A stretch of DNA of 64,000 bases from Stenotrophomonas sp046736075 (GCF_046736075.1 NZ_CP177163.1:1178001-1242000), one strand, 5' to 3'. Shown: positions 7,397-16,776, counted from the first letter of the stretch. Notes: generated by a model not told the origin, from the sequence alone. Translations and numbers: made by a program.

Positions 7397-9148
7397 TTAC
7401 TGCTTCGCCGGGCGGACCTGGACGTGTACTTCGGCCAGCTGCTCGTCCGGGATCGGTGACGGGGCGCCGGTCATCAGGCACTGCGCGCCGGTGGTCTTGG
7501 GGAACGGGATGACGTCGCGGATCGACTCGGTGCCGGCCATGAGGGCGGCGATACGGTCGATGCCGAAGGCGATGCCACCGTGCGGCGGCGCGCCGAAACG
7601 CAGCGCGTCGAGCAGGAAGCCGAACTTGCCTTCGGCCTCTTCGGCACCGATGCCCAGCAGTTCGAACACGGCGCTCTGCATGTCCGAACGGTGGATACGG
7701 ATCGAACCGCCACCGATCTCATTGCCGTTGAGCACCATGTCGTACCCCCGCGACACGGCCGTCTTCGCGTTGGCGCGCAGGTCGGCGATGTCGTCCACCG
7801 CCGGGGCGGTGAAGGGGTGATGCAGGGCAACGTAGCGCTGGGCCTCGTCGTCGTACTCGAACATCGGGAAGTCGGTGACCCACAGCGGCGCCCAACCGGC
7901 CGCGACCAGGTCGAAGTCCTTGCCGGCCTTCAGGCGCAGCGCGCCCATGAAATCGGACACCTTGTTGTAGCCGCCTGCACCGAAGAACACGATGTCGCCA
8001 TTGCCGGCACCGACGTGGGCGACCAGGGCGGCGAAGGCCTCCTCGCTGAAGAACTTGGCGATCGGCGAGCTGACCTCGCCGTTCTCGGCGATCTTGATGT
8101 AGGCCAGGCCCTTGGCGCCGTACTTGGCGGCGTGCGCGGCGTACTCGTCGATCTGCTTGCGCGACAGGCTGGAACCGCCCGGGATGCGCAGCGCGGCAAC
8201 GCGGCCGTCGGCATCGTTGGCAGCGGCGGTGAACACCGGGAACTCGCTGGTCTTGACCAGCTCGGCCACGTCCACCAGCTCCAGCGCGATGCGCAGGTCC
8301 GGCTTGTCCGAGCCGTAGCGACGCATCGCCTCGGCCCAGGTCATGCGCGGGAAGCTGGCCGCCAGTTCCACGTCCACCACTTCCTTGAAGATGGCGCGGA
8401 TCATGGTTTCGACGAAGTCCTGCACGTCGCGCTCGCGCACGAAGGCGAACTCCATGTCCAGCTGGGTGAATTCCAGCTGGCGGTCGGCGCGCAGGGCTTC
8501 ATCGCGGAAGCAGCGCGCGATCTGGTAGTAGCGGTCGAAGCCGGCCACCATCAGGATCTGCTTGAACAGCTGCGGGCTCTGCGGCAGCGCGTAGAACTCG
8601 CCGGGATGCATGCGCGCCGGCACCAGGAAGTCGCGCGCGCCTTCCGGGGTGGCCTTGGTCAGGATCGGCGTTTCGATGTCCTGGAAACCGGTCGCGTCCA
8701 GGTGGCGGCGCAGCGCCTGCACCAGCTTGATGCGGGTGCGCTGCATGCGCTGCATTTCCGGACGGCGCAGGTCCAGGTAACGGTACTTGAGGCGGGTTTC
8801 CTCGCCCGGGTTCTCGTGGGCGTGGAACGGCAGCGGCTCGGCCTTGTTGAGGATGGTGATGGCCGTGGCGATCACTTCCACGTTGCCGGTGCGGAGCTTG
8901 TCGTTGACCGCATGGCGCGCACGCACCACGCCTTCCACCTGCAGCACGTCCTCGTAGCCCAGGCTGGCGGCCACGGCGAACACGGCCGCGTTGTCGACTT
9001 CCACCGTCACCTGCACGATGCCCTCATGATCGCGCAGATCGATGAAGCACACGCCGCCCTGGTTGCGGGCAACGTCGGTCCAGCCGGCGAGGGTAACGGT
9101 TTGGCCAATCAGGGTCTCATCGACCAGGCCACAGAAGTGGGTACGCAT
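7397..9148 (-). CDS. aspS: Aspartyl-tRNA synthetase
   Basis: 583 residues, the bacterial-type length with the inserted GAD domain. N-terminal OB-fold anticodon-binding domain (MRTHFCGLVDETLIGQTVTL), class II motif 2 in GFDRYYQIARCFRDEALRAD and motif 3 in GGIAFGIDRIAALMAG are clear. It charges tRNA-Asp in the cytoplasm. The start MRTHF was chosen over an open 28-codon extension because it is the family start. The 3' end abuts the REP tandem. The following 171 bp to the divergent DUF3011 gene hold no other feature apart from promoters. Confidence 0.98.
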   Translation of the reverse strand: MRTHFCGLVDETLIGQTVTLAGWTDVARNQGGVCFIDLRDHEGIVQVTVEVDNAAVFAVAASLGYEDVLQVEGVVRARHAVNDKLRTGNVEVIATAITILNKAEPLPFHAHENPGEETRLKYRYLDLRRPEMQRMQRTRIKLVQALRRHLDATGFQDIETPILTKATPEGARDFLVPARMHPGEFYALPQSPQLFKQILMVAGFDRYYQIARCFRDEALRADRQLEFTQLDMEFAFVRERDVQDFVETMIRAIFKEVVDVELAASFPRMTWAEAMRRYGSDKPDLRIALELVDVAELVKTSEFPVFTAAANDADGRVAALRIPGGSSLSRKQIDEYAAHAAKYGAKGLAYIKIAENGEVSSPIAKFFSEEAFAALVAHVGAGNGDIVFFGAGGYNKVSDFMGALRLKAGKDFDLVAAGWAPLWVTDFPMFEYDDEAQRYVALHHPFTAPAVDDIADLRANAKTAVSRGYDMVLNGNEIGGGSIRIHRSDMQSAVFELLGIGAEEAEGKFGFLLDALRFGAPPHGGIAFGIDRIAALMAGTESIRDVIPFPKTTGAQCLMTGAPSPIPDEQLAEVHVQVRPAKQ

Positions 9149-9319
9149 GGGGGTAAAGCTCCGCAGGAGAGTGCCGGCACCAAGCTGCGCCGGAAAGCCC
9201 GTTATTCTGCGGCCGTCGGCGCGGCGGGGCAAATCCAGCCGCTCCGGGCCGGCATCACGCGTTCTGAACCGGGGGCCTTCCTATAGTCCGCCCACCAACG
9301 ACCGCAAGGGGATGTCGCC

Positions 9320-10261
9320 ATGAACCGCCGTCTGACCGTCGCCTGCCTGACCGCCGTGCTCGCCCTCGCCGCCCCCGCCGTGCAGGCCCAGATCAGCTCG
9401 CGGGCCTATGCCCCGGAGAATCTGTCGCAGCTGTCCTCGTCCGACCGCAGCCGGGTCATCAGCCAGGAGTACGCCGACCAGTCCAATGGCCGCCGCATCC
9501 CCGACGACCAGCTGCGCTTCTACCTGGCCCAGGTCAATTCGGGCTGGGGCTTCTCCCGGATCAAGCAGGATATCGCCACCTCGCTGCGTGGCGGCGGCAA
9601 CGGCGGTGGCTGGAACGGCGGTGGTGGCGGCAACAACGGCACGGTCCGCTGCGAGAGCCAGGACAACCGCGAGCGGGTCTGCAATACCGGCTGGCGCAGC
9701 GCGCGCCTGTCCCGGCAGATTTCCGGCACGGCCTGCGTGGAGGGCCGCAACTGGGGCCCGCGCAACGGGACGGTGTGGGTCAGCGGCGGCTGCCGTGCCG
9801 AGTTCGTCGAAGGCCGGGGCAATGGTGGCGGCTGGGGCGGCGGCAACGGGACCGGCGGCACCATCCGCTGCGAAAGCCAGGACAACCGCGAGCGCACCTG
9901 CAACACCGGCTGGCGCAACGCCACCCTGGTCCGGCAGATCTCCGGTTCGGCCTGCGTGGAGGGCCAGACCTGGGGCGTGCGCAACGGCAGCGTGTGGGTC
10001 AACCGCGGCTGCCGGGGTGAGTTCGCCGAGGCCCGCGGCAACAGCGGCGGTGGCTGGGGCGGCGGCAACAGCAACTACAGCGTGACCTGCAGCAGCAACA
10101 ACAACCGCCAGCAGACCTGCGCGTGGGATGCCCGCCAGGGACGCCCGGCGCTGATCCAGCAGTTGTCGGGCACCGCCTGCGTGGAAGGCCGCAGCTGGGG
10201 CTACAGCAACGGCAGCCTGTGGGTGAACGGCGGGTGCCGGGCGCGCTTCGGGGCCCGGTAA
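9320..10261 (+). CDS. Secreted protein with three DUF3011 repeats
   Basis: 313 residues with a Sec signal peptide (MNRRLTVACLTAVLALAAPA, cleavage near VQAQ). After a ~75-residue N-terminal region come three copies of the DUF3011 module, each with a C-x-S opening, an RQ(I/L)SG(T/S)ACVEG segment and a (V/L)WV-x-GGC or RGC end, at about residues 109-162, 178-231 and 252-311; they are separated by Gly/Asn-rich linkers (GGGNGGGWNGGG). Each repeat has four Cys, suggesting disulfides outside the cytoplasm. DUF3011 has no established function; Xanthomonads encode many. A TATAGT -10-like hexamer lies at 9282-9287 without a good -35. Confidence 0.88.
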   Translation: MNRRLTVACLTAVLALAAPAVQAQISSRAYAPENLSQLSSSDRSRVISQEYADQSNGRRIPDDQLRFYLAQVNSGWGFSRIKQDIATSLRGGGNGGGWNGGGGGNNGTVRCESQDNRERVCNTGWRSARLSRQISGTACVEGRNWGPRNGTVWVSGGCRAEFVEGRGNGGGWGGGNGTGGTIRCESQDNRERTCNTGWRNATLVRQISGSACVEGQTWGVRNGSVWVNRGCRGEFAEARGNSGGGWGGGNSNYSVTCSSNNNRQQTCAWDARQGRPALIQQLSGTACVEGRSWGYSNGSLWVNGGCRARFGAR

Positions 10262-10289
10262 CAGACGCGCGCGGGAGTAGCGCCCCGGG

Positions 10290-10916
10290 TTACGGGGTGC
10301 TGCCCCAGGGTGCCGGCGGCAGCGGCACCGGCTTGCTCAGGTCGAAGGCGACCTGGAAGCGGCGGCCGCCGGGCCGGGTCAGCTCGTAGATGAAGCGCTG
10401 GTCCGGATCGACCTCCATCGCCCAGGTGTTGTGCACGGACGGCAGCATGTCCGCCTTGCGGAACATCGCCACCGAATCGGTGTCCACCGGGAACTCCTGA
10501 CGCTGCGCGGTACCCGGCGGCTTGCTGTCGCCGCCGTAGAGGCTGATCGCATCGGGGCTGCCATCGGAATGGCGGTGATCGTGCTTCAGGCGCAGGCCGT
10601 GATCGGTGCGGGTCAGCACCCACGTCCGCGAATGATCGTCACCCACATGGAAAGGAATGCGCAGTTCGTGGGCCGGGTCGTCGCACCCGCGCACGTGCAT
10701 CACCAGACGCTTGCCTTCGAACGGATCGGGCGCGTCGGTACGCGGCTCGTTGGCCACGATGCGGCCCTCGAACGCCTTCCCGCAATGGGCGGCCACCGCC
10801 GCCATGAAGGCATCCGATGGCGCCAGCGAGATGTCGTGGGCGAGTGGATCGCGTTCGCCGCTGCAGGCGGCCAGCCCCAGCGCAGCCGCCAGGGGCACAA
10901 GCTTCAGTACATTCAT
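10290..10916 (-). CDS. Putative lipoprotein of unknown function
   Basis: 208 residues with a lipoprotein signal: MNVLKLVPLAAALGLAACSG, lipobox LAAC with Cys18. The mature part has Cys residues in AAHCGKAF and VRGCDDPAH, and His-rich segments (LKHDHRHSDG). I do not recognise the family. It converges on the DUF3011 gene with a 28-bp gap and diverges from the MFS-ggpPS operon. Confidence 0.75.
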   Translation of the reverse strand: MNVLKLVPLAAALGLAACSGERDPLAHDISLAPSDAFMAAVAAHCGKAFEGRIVANEPRTDAPDPFEGKRLVMHVRGCDDPAHELRIPFHVGDDHSRTWVLTRTDHGLRLKHDHRHSDGSPDAISLYGGDSKPPGTAQRQEFPVDTDSVAMFRKADMLPSVHNTWAMEVDPDQRFIYELTRPGGRRFQVAFDLSKPVPLPPAPWGSTP

Positions 10917-11041
10917 GGCCCCACCCTAACGGCCACGGACGGGTAGCGCAAACGCGCCGCCCGCCCGGCAGGGGCTTCATCGTCGCTGTGTTAAGGTCGT
11001 TGCGTGACCGGTTCGCCTTCTTCCCCACGAAGGTCGCACGC

Positions 11042-12307
11042 GTGTTGCGGCTGACCGCCCTGCTCACGGGAGTAGCGCTGCTCCTGACGGGCAGCGGGCT
11101 TCTGGGTACCCTGCTGGCGGTGCGCGGCGGGCAGGCCGGCTTTGGTGCCGGCACGCTGGGCCTGGTGATGTCCGGCTATTTCGCCGGCTTCTTCATCGGC
11201 ACCTTCTTCGCCCCCTCGCTGATCGGCCGCATCGGGCATATCCGTGCGTTCGCCTTCTTCGCCGCGCTCGCCGCCATAGCGGTGCTGCTGCACCCCCTGT
11301 GGCTGAATCCCTGGGGCTGGGGCGTGCTGCGCATCGCCACCGGCATCGCCCTGGTTGGCCTGTACACCGTGATTGAAAGCTGGCTCAACGCCGAGCCGGA
11401 CCCCGCCCAGCGCAGCCGCGCATTCTCGCTGTACATGGTGGTCAATCTGTCCGCGCTCGCGCTGGGCCAGCTGCTGCTGATGCTCGGCGATGCCAGCGCG
11501 ACGGCCATGTTCATGCTGACGGCGATCCTGGTCTGCGCCGCCGTGCTGCCGGTGACCGCAACCCGCCTGCGCCAGCCGGACGTGCCGGTGATGACCCGGC
11601 TGAGCCTGCGCCGCCTGTACGGCATGGCGCCGGTGGCCACCGTTGCCGCGGGCCTGTCGGGCCTGGCGATGGGCGCGTTCTGGGGCCTGCTGCCGGTCTA
11701 TGCCGGCGAGGTCGGCTTGGACAGCGATGGCGTGGCCTTGTTCATGCTCGTGGCGATCATTGGCGGCGCGGTGCTGCAGTGGCCGCTCGGCCAGATCAGC
11801 AACGGCCACGACCGGCGCAGCGCGCTGGTGGCGATGAGCCTGGTTGCGGCCGGCATCGCGCTGGTGGCATCGCTGCCGATGATCCAGTTGCAGACGCACC
11901 TGCTGTTCGGGCTGTTTTTCTTCTACGGCGGCCTGGCCTTCGCGCTGTATCCCTCGGCGGTGGCGCACATGCTCGACTACCTGCCGCGCGAGCACCTGCT
12001 CTCCGGCTGCTCCAGCCTGCTGCTGGTCCACGGCGTGGGCGCGGCCTTCGGCCCGGCGCTGGCCGGTGCGGCCATGCAGCGCTACGGCCCGGCCGCGCTG
12101 CCGCTGTACTTCGCCGTGGTGCTGCTGGCGCTGGCGCTGTTCACCACCGCGCGCCTGCTGCGTTTCCAGCGCCTGCGCACGCATCCGGTCGGGTTCCGGC
12201 TGATGCTGCGGACCACGCCCGCGGCGCTGGAACTGATGCCCGAAACCGACCTGCAGGCGCCCCCCGACACCCCCTACCCCGCCGACTCCGAAAAGGAAGT
12301 GCATTGA
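11042..12307 (+). CDS. ycaD: MFS transporter of the YcaD type, first gene of the glucosylglycerol operon
   Basis: About 421 residues with ~12 hydrophobic segments (from LRLTALLTGVALLLTGSGLL) and the YcaD-type segments YTVIESWLNAEPDPAQRSRA and PSAVAHMLDYLPREH. No ATG begins the frame near the first membrane segment; GTG at 11042 has a GAAGG-like site ~8 nt upstream and is preferred, with GTG at 10988 as alternative. It overlaps ggpPS (stop TGA within the TTG start), so the pair is one operon. A ycaD gene next to ggpPS is reported in S. rhizophila from memory of the literature. The transported compound is unknown; export or retrieval of glucosylglycerol is an inference. Confidence 0.83.
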   Translation: MLRLTALLTGVALLLTGSGLLGTLLAVRGGQAGFGAGTLGLVMSGYFAGFFIGTFFAPSLIGRIGHIRAFAFFAALAAIAVLLHPLWLNPWGWGVLRIATGIALVGLYTVIESWLNAEPDPAQRSRAFSLYMVVNLSALALGQLLLMLGDASATAMFMLTAILVCAAVLPVTATRLRQPDVPVMTRLSLRRLYGMAPVATVAAGLSGLAMGAFWGLLPVYAGEVGLDSDGVALFMLVAIIGGAVLQWPLGQISNGHDRRSALVAMSLVAAGIALVASLPMIQLQTHLLFGLFFFYGGLAFALYPSAVAHMLDYLPREHLLSGCSSLLLVHGVGAAFGPALAGAAMQRYGPAALPLYFAVVLLALALFTTARLLRFQRLRTHPVGFRLMLRTTPAALELMPETDLQAPPDTPYPADSEKEVH

Positions 12308-14616
12308 CTGTATCGACACCCACCCTTCCCACCTCACCCCGTACTCTGCCGGCCACGCCGGCCGCGCAACTGATCCTCGCCACCGATCTGGATGGCACTT
12401 TCCTCGCCGGCGATGCCGCCGCGCGCCACCGCCTGTACCGGCTGGTCGACCAGCACCCCGGTATCCGCCTGATCTTCATCACCGGCCGCGGGCTCGAAGC
12501 GGTGATGCCCCTGCTTTCCGATCCGGCCATCCCGCGCCCGGACGTGGTGGTCTGCGATGTCGGCGCCACCGTGGTTGATGGGCACACGCTGCAGCCGCTG
12601 CAGCCCCTGCAGTCGATGATCGATGCGCACTGGCCCGGCGAGCAGGTGGTCGCCGCCGCGATGCGTCCGTTCGCCGCGCTGCAGCGCCAGGACGTGCCGC
12701 AGGAACGCCGCTGTTCCTACTTCTGCGATCCAGCCACGCTGGCGCCGCTGCGCGCGCAGATCCAGGCCGCCGCGCAGGCGCTGGGCTGCGATGTGCTGTA
12801 CTCGGCTGACCGCTACCTGGACATCCTGCCGCCCGACACCGACAAGGGCCGCACGCTGGCCGCGCTGGCGCGCCTGCTGGAACTGCCGCGCGACCGCATC
12901 CTGGTTGCCGGCGACACGCTCAACGATCTCTCCATGTACACCGCGGGCTTCCGCGGCGTCTGCGTCGGCGAGTCGGAGCCAGCCCTGACCGCGGCCACGG
13001 CCACGCTCGGCCACACCTTCCACGCCAAGGCCCCCGGCTGCGGCGGCATCCTCGAGGCGATCGAGCATTTCGGCCTGCTCGCCAGCGACGACCCGCTCCT
13101 GCACCCGCCGGCACAGGCGCGCGCCGATGGCGCCGATCTGGTGATGGTCTACCACCGCCTGCCGTTCGATGAGGTCCTGCAGGACGGCGTGCTGGTGCAG
13201 CGCCCGCCGCGCTCGCCCAACGGCATCATCCCCTCGCTGCTGAGCTTCTTCGACGGCGGGCAGAAGGGGTCGTGGGTCGCCTGGGGGATCGACGATCCCA
13301 AGCGCGGCCCCTTCCAGACGCACCTGGCCGTGGATGCGCTGCGCTACCCGACCCTGACCGCCGCGCGCGTGCCGTTGAGCAAGCAGGAAGTGGACATCTT
13401 CTACAAGCGCTTCTCCAAGGAAGCGTTCTGGCCGATGCTGCACGTGTTCTGGGAACGCGCGCGCTTCCGCGAGGACGACTGGCAGGTGTTCCTGCAGGTC
13501 AACCGCAAATTCGCCGAATCCACGGCCGCCGAGGCCGCGCACGGCGCCACGGTGTGGATCCACGACTACAACCTGTGGATGGTGCCGGGCACGCTGCGCG
13601 AGCTGCGCCCGGACCTGAAGATCGCCTTCTTCCACCACACCTACTTCCCCTCCGCCGACGTGTTCAACGTGGTGCCGTGGCGGCGCGAGATCATCGGCAG
13701 CCTGCTCAGCTGCGACTACATCGGCTTCCACATTCCGCGCCAGGTGGAGAACTTCGTGGACGTGGTGCGCGGGGCGATGCCGGCCGAGCGACTGGCCTGG
13801 GAAAGCTGCGCGCCGCGCTTTCTGACCTATGGCTGCGCGGTGGGCCTGGACACCATGACCACACGGCTGCGCGTGGGCGACCGCGAGATCGCGCTGGGCG
13901 CGCATCCGGTCGGCACCGACCTGCGCCGCATCCACGGCGTGCTGGCGCGCGGCGACGTGCGCAACGACATCTTCAAGCTGCGCCGCGAGATCGGCGCGCG
14001 CAAGCTGGTGCTGTCGGTCGAGCGCCTGGACTACACCAAGGGCACGCTGGCCAAACTGGAGGCGTTCGAGCGTCTGCTTGAACAGCATCCGGACCGCCTC
14101 GGCAAGGTCACCCTGCTGATGATCTGCGTGCCGGCCGCGCGCGAGATGACGGTCTACCGGACCCTGCAGAACCAGATCGAGCAGGCGGTGGGGCGCATCA
14201 ACGGGCGCTTCTCGCGGCTGGACTGGACGCCGGTGCGCTTCTTCGCCCAGGCGCTGCCGTTCGAGGAGGTGGTGGCGCACTATGCCGCCGCGCAGGTGAT
14301 GTGGATCACCCCGCTGCGCGACGGACTCAACCTGGTCGCCAAGGAGTTCGTTGCCACCCAGGGCATCGAGGGCAGCAGCGGCGTGCTGGTGCTCAGCGAA
14401 TTCGCCGGCGCGGCCGCCGAACTGAAGGGCGCGGTGCTGACCAACCCGCACGATCCGGCCGACCTCACCGCCGGCCTGCTGCAGGCGCTGTCGATGCCCG
14501 ACGATGAAGCCACAGGGCGCATGCGCCAGCTGTTCGACAGCGTGGAGTACTACGACGTGGACCGCTGGGGACGGGAGTTCCTGGAAGCTGTGCGCACCAG
14601 CCACCCCGAAGGTTGA
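12304..14616 (+). CDS. ggpPS: Bifunctional glucosylglycerol-phosphate phosphatase/synthase GgpPS
   Basis: 770 residues. Residues ~20-270 are a HAD-type phosphatase with DLDGT at 28-32 and the late motif VAGDTLNDLSMYTAGF; residues ~275-765 are a GT20 glycosyltransferase (WIHDYNLWMVPG, SVERLDYTKG, PLRDGLNLVAKEF). This phosphatase-first fusion is the layout described for the salt-induced enzyme of S. rhizophila, which makes glucosylglycerol from ADP-glucose and glycerol-3-phosphate. Start: TTG at 12304 with AAGGAAG six bases upstream, overlapping the previous stop. A standard OtsA is encoded separately at 46.4 kb, which argues against this being the trehalose enzyme. Its last 20 codons are repeated several times downstream. 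Confidence 0.88.
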   Translation: MTVSTPTLPTSPRTLPATPAAQLILATDLDGTFLAGDAAARHRLYRLVDQHPGIRLIFITGRGLEAVMPLLSDPAIPRPDVVVCDVGATVVDGHTLQPLQPLQSMIDAHWPGEQVVAAAMRPFAALQRQDVPQERRCSYFCDPATLAPLRAQIQAAAQALGCDVLYSADRYLDILPPDTDKGRTLAALARLLELPRDRILVAGDTLNDLSMYTAGFRGVCVGESEPALTAATATLGHTFHAKAPGCGGILEAIEHFGLLASDDPLLHPPAQARADGADLVMVYHRLPFDEVLQDGVLVQRPPRSPNGIIPSLLSFFDGGQKGSWVAWGIDDPKRGPFQTHLAVDALRYPTLTAARVPLSKQEVDIFYKRFSKEAFWPMLHVFWERARFREDDWQVFLQVNRKFAESTAAEAAHGATVWIHDYNLWMVPGTLRELRPDLKIAFFHHTYFPSADVFNVVPWRREIIGSLLSCDYIGFHIPRQVENFVDVVRGAMPAERLAWESCAPRFLTYGCAVGLDTMTTRLRVGDREIALGAHPVGTDLRRIHGVLARGDVRNDIFKLRREIGARKLVLSVERLDYTKGTLAKLEAFERLLEQHPDRLGKVTLLMICVPAAREMTVYRTLQNQIEQAVGRINGRFSRLDWTPVRFFAQALPFEEVVAHYAAAQVMWITPLRDGLNLVAKEFVATQGIEGSSGVLVLSEFAGAAAELKGAVLTNPHDPADLTAGLLQALSMPDDEATGRMRQLFDSVEYYDVDRWGREFLEAVRTSHPEG

Positions 14617-15675
14617 CGCGGGAACGGTAGTGCCGGCCGCCGGCCGGCTCCACGCGGTGCCGGCGGTGGGCGATGACGGGTTCGGGGAGCCGGCCAGCGG
14701 CCGGTGCCTACTCGATGCGGTGCGCAACGGCCACCCCGAAGGCTGACGCAGGAATGGTAGTGCCGGCCGCCGGCCGGCTCCACGCGGTGCCGGCGGTGGG
14801 CGATGACGGGTTCATGGGGAGCCGGCCAGCGGCCGGCACTACGACGTGGACCGCTGGGGACGGGAGTTCCTGGAGGCTGTGCGCACCAGCCACCCTGAAG
14901 GCTGACGCGGGAACGGTAGTGCCGGCCGCCGGCCGGCTCCACGCGGTGCCGGCGGTGGGCGATGACGGGTTCGTGGGGAGCCGGCCAGCGGCCGGCACTA
15001 CGACGTGGACCGCTGGGGACGGGAGTTCCTGGAGGCTGTGCGCAACAGCCACCCTGAAGGCTGACGCGGGAACGGTAATGCCGGCCGCTGGCTGGCTCCA
15101 CGCGGTGCCGGCGGCGGGCGATGACGGGTTCATGGGGAGCCGGCCAGCGGCCGGCACTACGACGTGGACCGCTGGGGACGGGAGTTCCTGGAGGCTGTGC
15201 GCACCAGCCACCCTGAAGGCTGACGCGGGAACGGTAGTGCCGGCCGCCGGCCGGCTCCACGCGGTGCCGGCGGTGGGCGATGACGGGTTCATGGGGAGCC
15301 GGCCAGCGGCCGGCACTACGACGTGGACCGCTGGGGACGGGAGTTCCTGGAGGCTGTGCGCACCAGCCACCCCGAAGGCTGACGCGGGAACGGTAGTGCC
15401 GGCCGCTGGCCGGCTCCACGCGGTGCCGGCGGAGGGCGATGACGGGTTCATGGGGAGCCGGCCAGCGGCCGATGCCTACTCGATGCGGTGCGCAACAGCC
15501 ACCCCGAAGGCTGACGCAGGAATGGTAGTGCCGGCCGCTGGCCGGCTCCACGCGGTGCCGGCGGCGGGCGATGACGGGTTCATGGGGAGCCGGCAGCGGG
15601 CGATGACGGGTTCATGGAGAGCCGGCCAGCGGCCGGCACTACCCTCAGCGCGCACCGGCCAGCGGTCGGTGCCTG
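14554..15675. repeat. 159-bp tandem array combining the ggpPS 3' end with paired REPs
   Basis: The block GACGTGGACCGC...TGA (last 20 codons and stop of ggpPS, 14554-14616) recurs at 14843, 15002, 15161 and 15320, exactly 159 bp apart. Two shorter variants lacking ~29 bp of the coding block lie near 14711 and 15479. Each unit contains the C-terminal codons and TGA, a GTAG-headed REP, a ~35-bp spacer and an inverted REP ending CACTAC. That CACTAC runs directly into GACGTGG, mimicking TACTAC-GACGTGG in the gene. Copies share synonymous changes (GAG for GAA, GGC for GGT), so they amplified from one progenitor. The array ends in a scrambled segment (15590-15675). No gene or unique spacers lie within it. 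Confidence 0.95.
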
Positions 15676-16581
15676 CTACCCGGCCTGCTGCATGATGCCC
15701 TCGGCCAGCACGGCAACCTGGCGCAGCACGTCGTTGCGCCCGGCGTCGTCCACCGTGGCGCCCTGCAGGTAGCTGGTGAGCACCCACGGGGTGCCGCCCG
15801 CCAACGGCCACAGCATCGCGATGTCGTTGGTGGTGTCCGTGCCGTTGCTGCCGGTCTTGTCGCCCACCCGCCACGCGGTGCCCAATCCCGCACGCAGGCG
15901 GGCGTCGCCGGTTTCGTTGTCGATCAGCCAGTCGGCCAGCTGCTGGCGCGATGCCGGTGCCAGCACGTCGCCGAGCAGGAAGCGCTGCAGGCTGGCCGCC
16001 ATCGCCGCCGGGCTGGTGGTATCGCGTGGATCGCCCGGCGCGAAACGGTTCATCTCCGGCTCCAGGCGGTCGTTGCGGGTCACCGCATCGCCGTGATCGC
16101 GCAGGAAGCGCGTGACCGCAGGCGGCCCGCCCACCACGCCCAGCAGCAGGTTCGCCGCCGGGTTGTCACTGGTGATCATCGTGGCCCGGCACAGGTCGCG
16201 CACGGTGAGGTCCTTGCCGATGTGCCGGCGGGTGACCGGCGCATGGTTGATCAGGTCCTCCGCGCGCATCGGCACGCGGCGGTCCAGGTCGAGCCGGCCG
16301 GCGTCGACCTGGCGCAGCACCGCTGCACAGAGCACGAACTTGAAGGTGCTGCACATCGGGAAGCGTTCGTCCTGGCGGTGTCCGATGCGCTGCCCCGACG
16401 CGGTGTCCAGCAGCGTGACCCCGAGCCGGCCGCCGCTGGCCGCTTCCAGCGCGGCGAAGTCCCGGGCCGCCGCCGGCGCGGGAGCCGCGCCGCCCGGCGG
16501 CGTTCTGGCCAATGCGGTGGCGGCGAGCGCGGAGGCGGCGGCCATGCCGGTCCATTGCAGGAACTGTCGTCGAGCAAGCAT
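15676..16581 (-). CDS. blaL2: Class A beta-lactamase, L2 type
   Basis: 301 residues. Twin-arginine-like signal (MLARRQFLQWTGMAAASALA), then CSTFK with the acylated Ser and the Lys, the SDN loop in TMITSDNPAANLL, the omega-loop Glu in RLEPEMNRFAPGDPRDT and KTG in RVGDKTGSNGTD. The order and wording match L2, the inducible serine cephalosporinase of Stenotrophomonas, including RIGHRQDERFPM. AGGAG precedes the start at 16581. The stop codon TAG falls in the GTAG head of a REP, and the REP array begins immediately downstream. Divergent ampR indicates induction by muropeptide. Confidence 0.95.
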   Translation of the reverse strand: MLARRQFLQWTGMAAASALAATALARTPPGGAAPAPAAARDFAALEAASGGRLGVTLLDTASGQRIGHRQDERFPMCSTFKFVLCAAVLRQVDAGRLDLDRRVPMRAEDLINHAPVTRRHIGKDLTVRDLCRATMITSDNPAANLLLGVVGGPPAVTRFLRDHGDAVTRNDRLEPEMNRFAPGDPRDTTSPAAMAASLQRFLLGDVLAPASRQQLADWLIDNETGDARLRAGLGTAWRVGDKTGSNGTDTTNDIAMLWPLAGGTPWVLTSYLQGATVDDAGRNDVLRQVAVLAEGIMQQAG

Positions 16582-16776
16582 GCGGGTTCTCCTGGGTGAA
16601 GGGGGAGTATTGAAGCCGTGGCGGCCCGGCACCAGCGAGCATTTTCAGCGGGAGCCATTCATTGACCTCATGGCTCGGCGGGATCTGCCCGCGCATTTCA
16701 GGGATTATCGAGCAGCGGCCGGCACTTCCGGGGGTTTCGGTGCGATCATCCATCGATCCTCCTCACGGCTCGGACC
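16582..16776. promoter_or_regulatory. ampR / blaL2 divergent control region
   Basis: The 195 bp between the two start codons must hold both promoters and the AmpR operator, as in all ampR-bla divergons. TTGACC at ~16662 on the plus strand is a -35-like element but lacks a good -10 at 17 bp. A decayed REP half (AGCAGCGGCCGGCACT) sits near 16710. I could not fix the AmpR box by eye. Confidence 0.6.

Noticed and set aside
12304..14616. Interpretation of the fusion as an OtsBA trehalose enzyme
   Set aside because: The phosphatase is N-terminal and of the sucrose/mannosyl-phosphatase-like HAD type, the arrangement known for GgpPS, and a full otsA/otsB pair exists at 43.8-47.7 kb.
14617..15675. 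CRISPR-like array after ggpPS
   Set aside because: Repeats have a 159-bp period with no unique spacers, no cas genes, and each unit contains REPs and gene-end codons.
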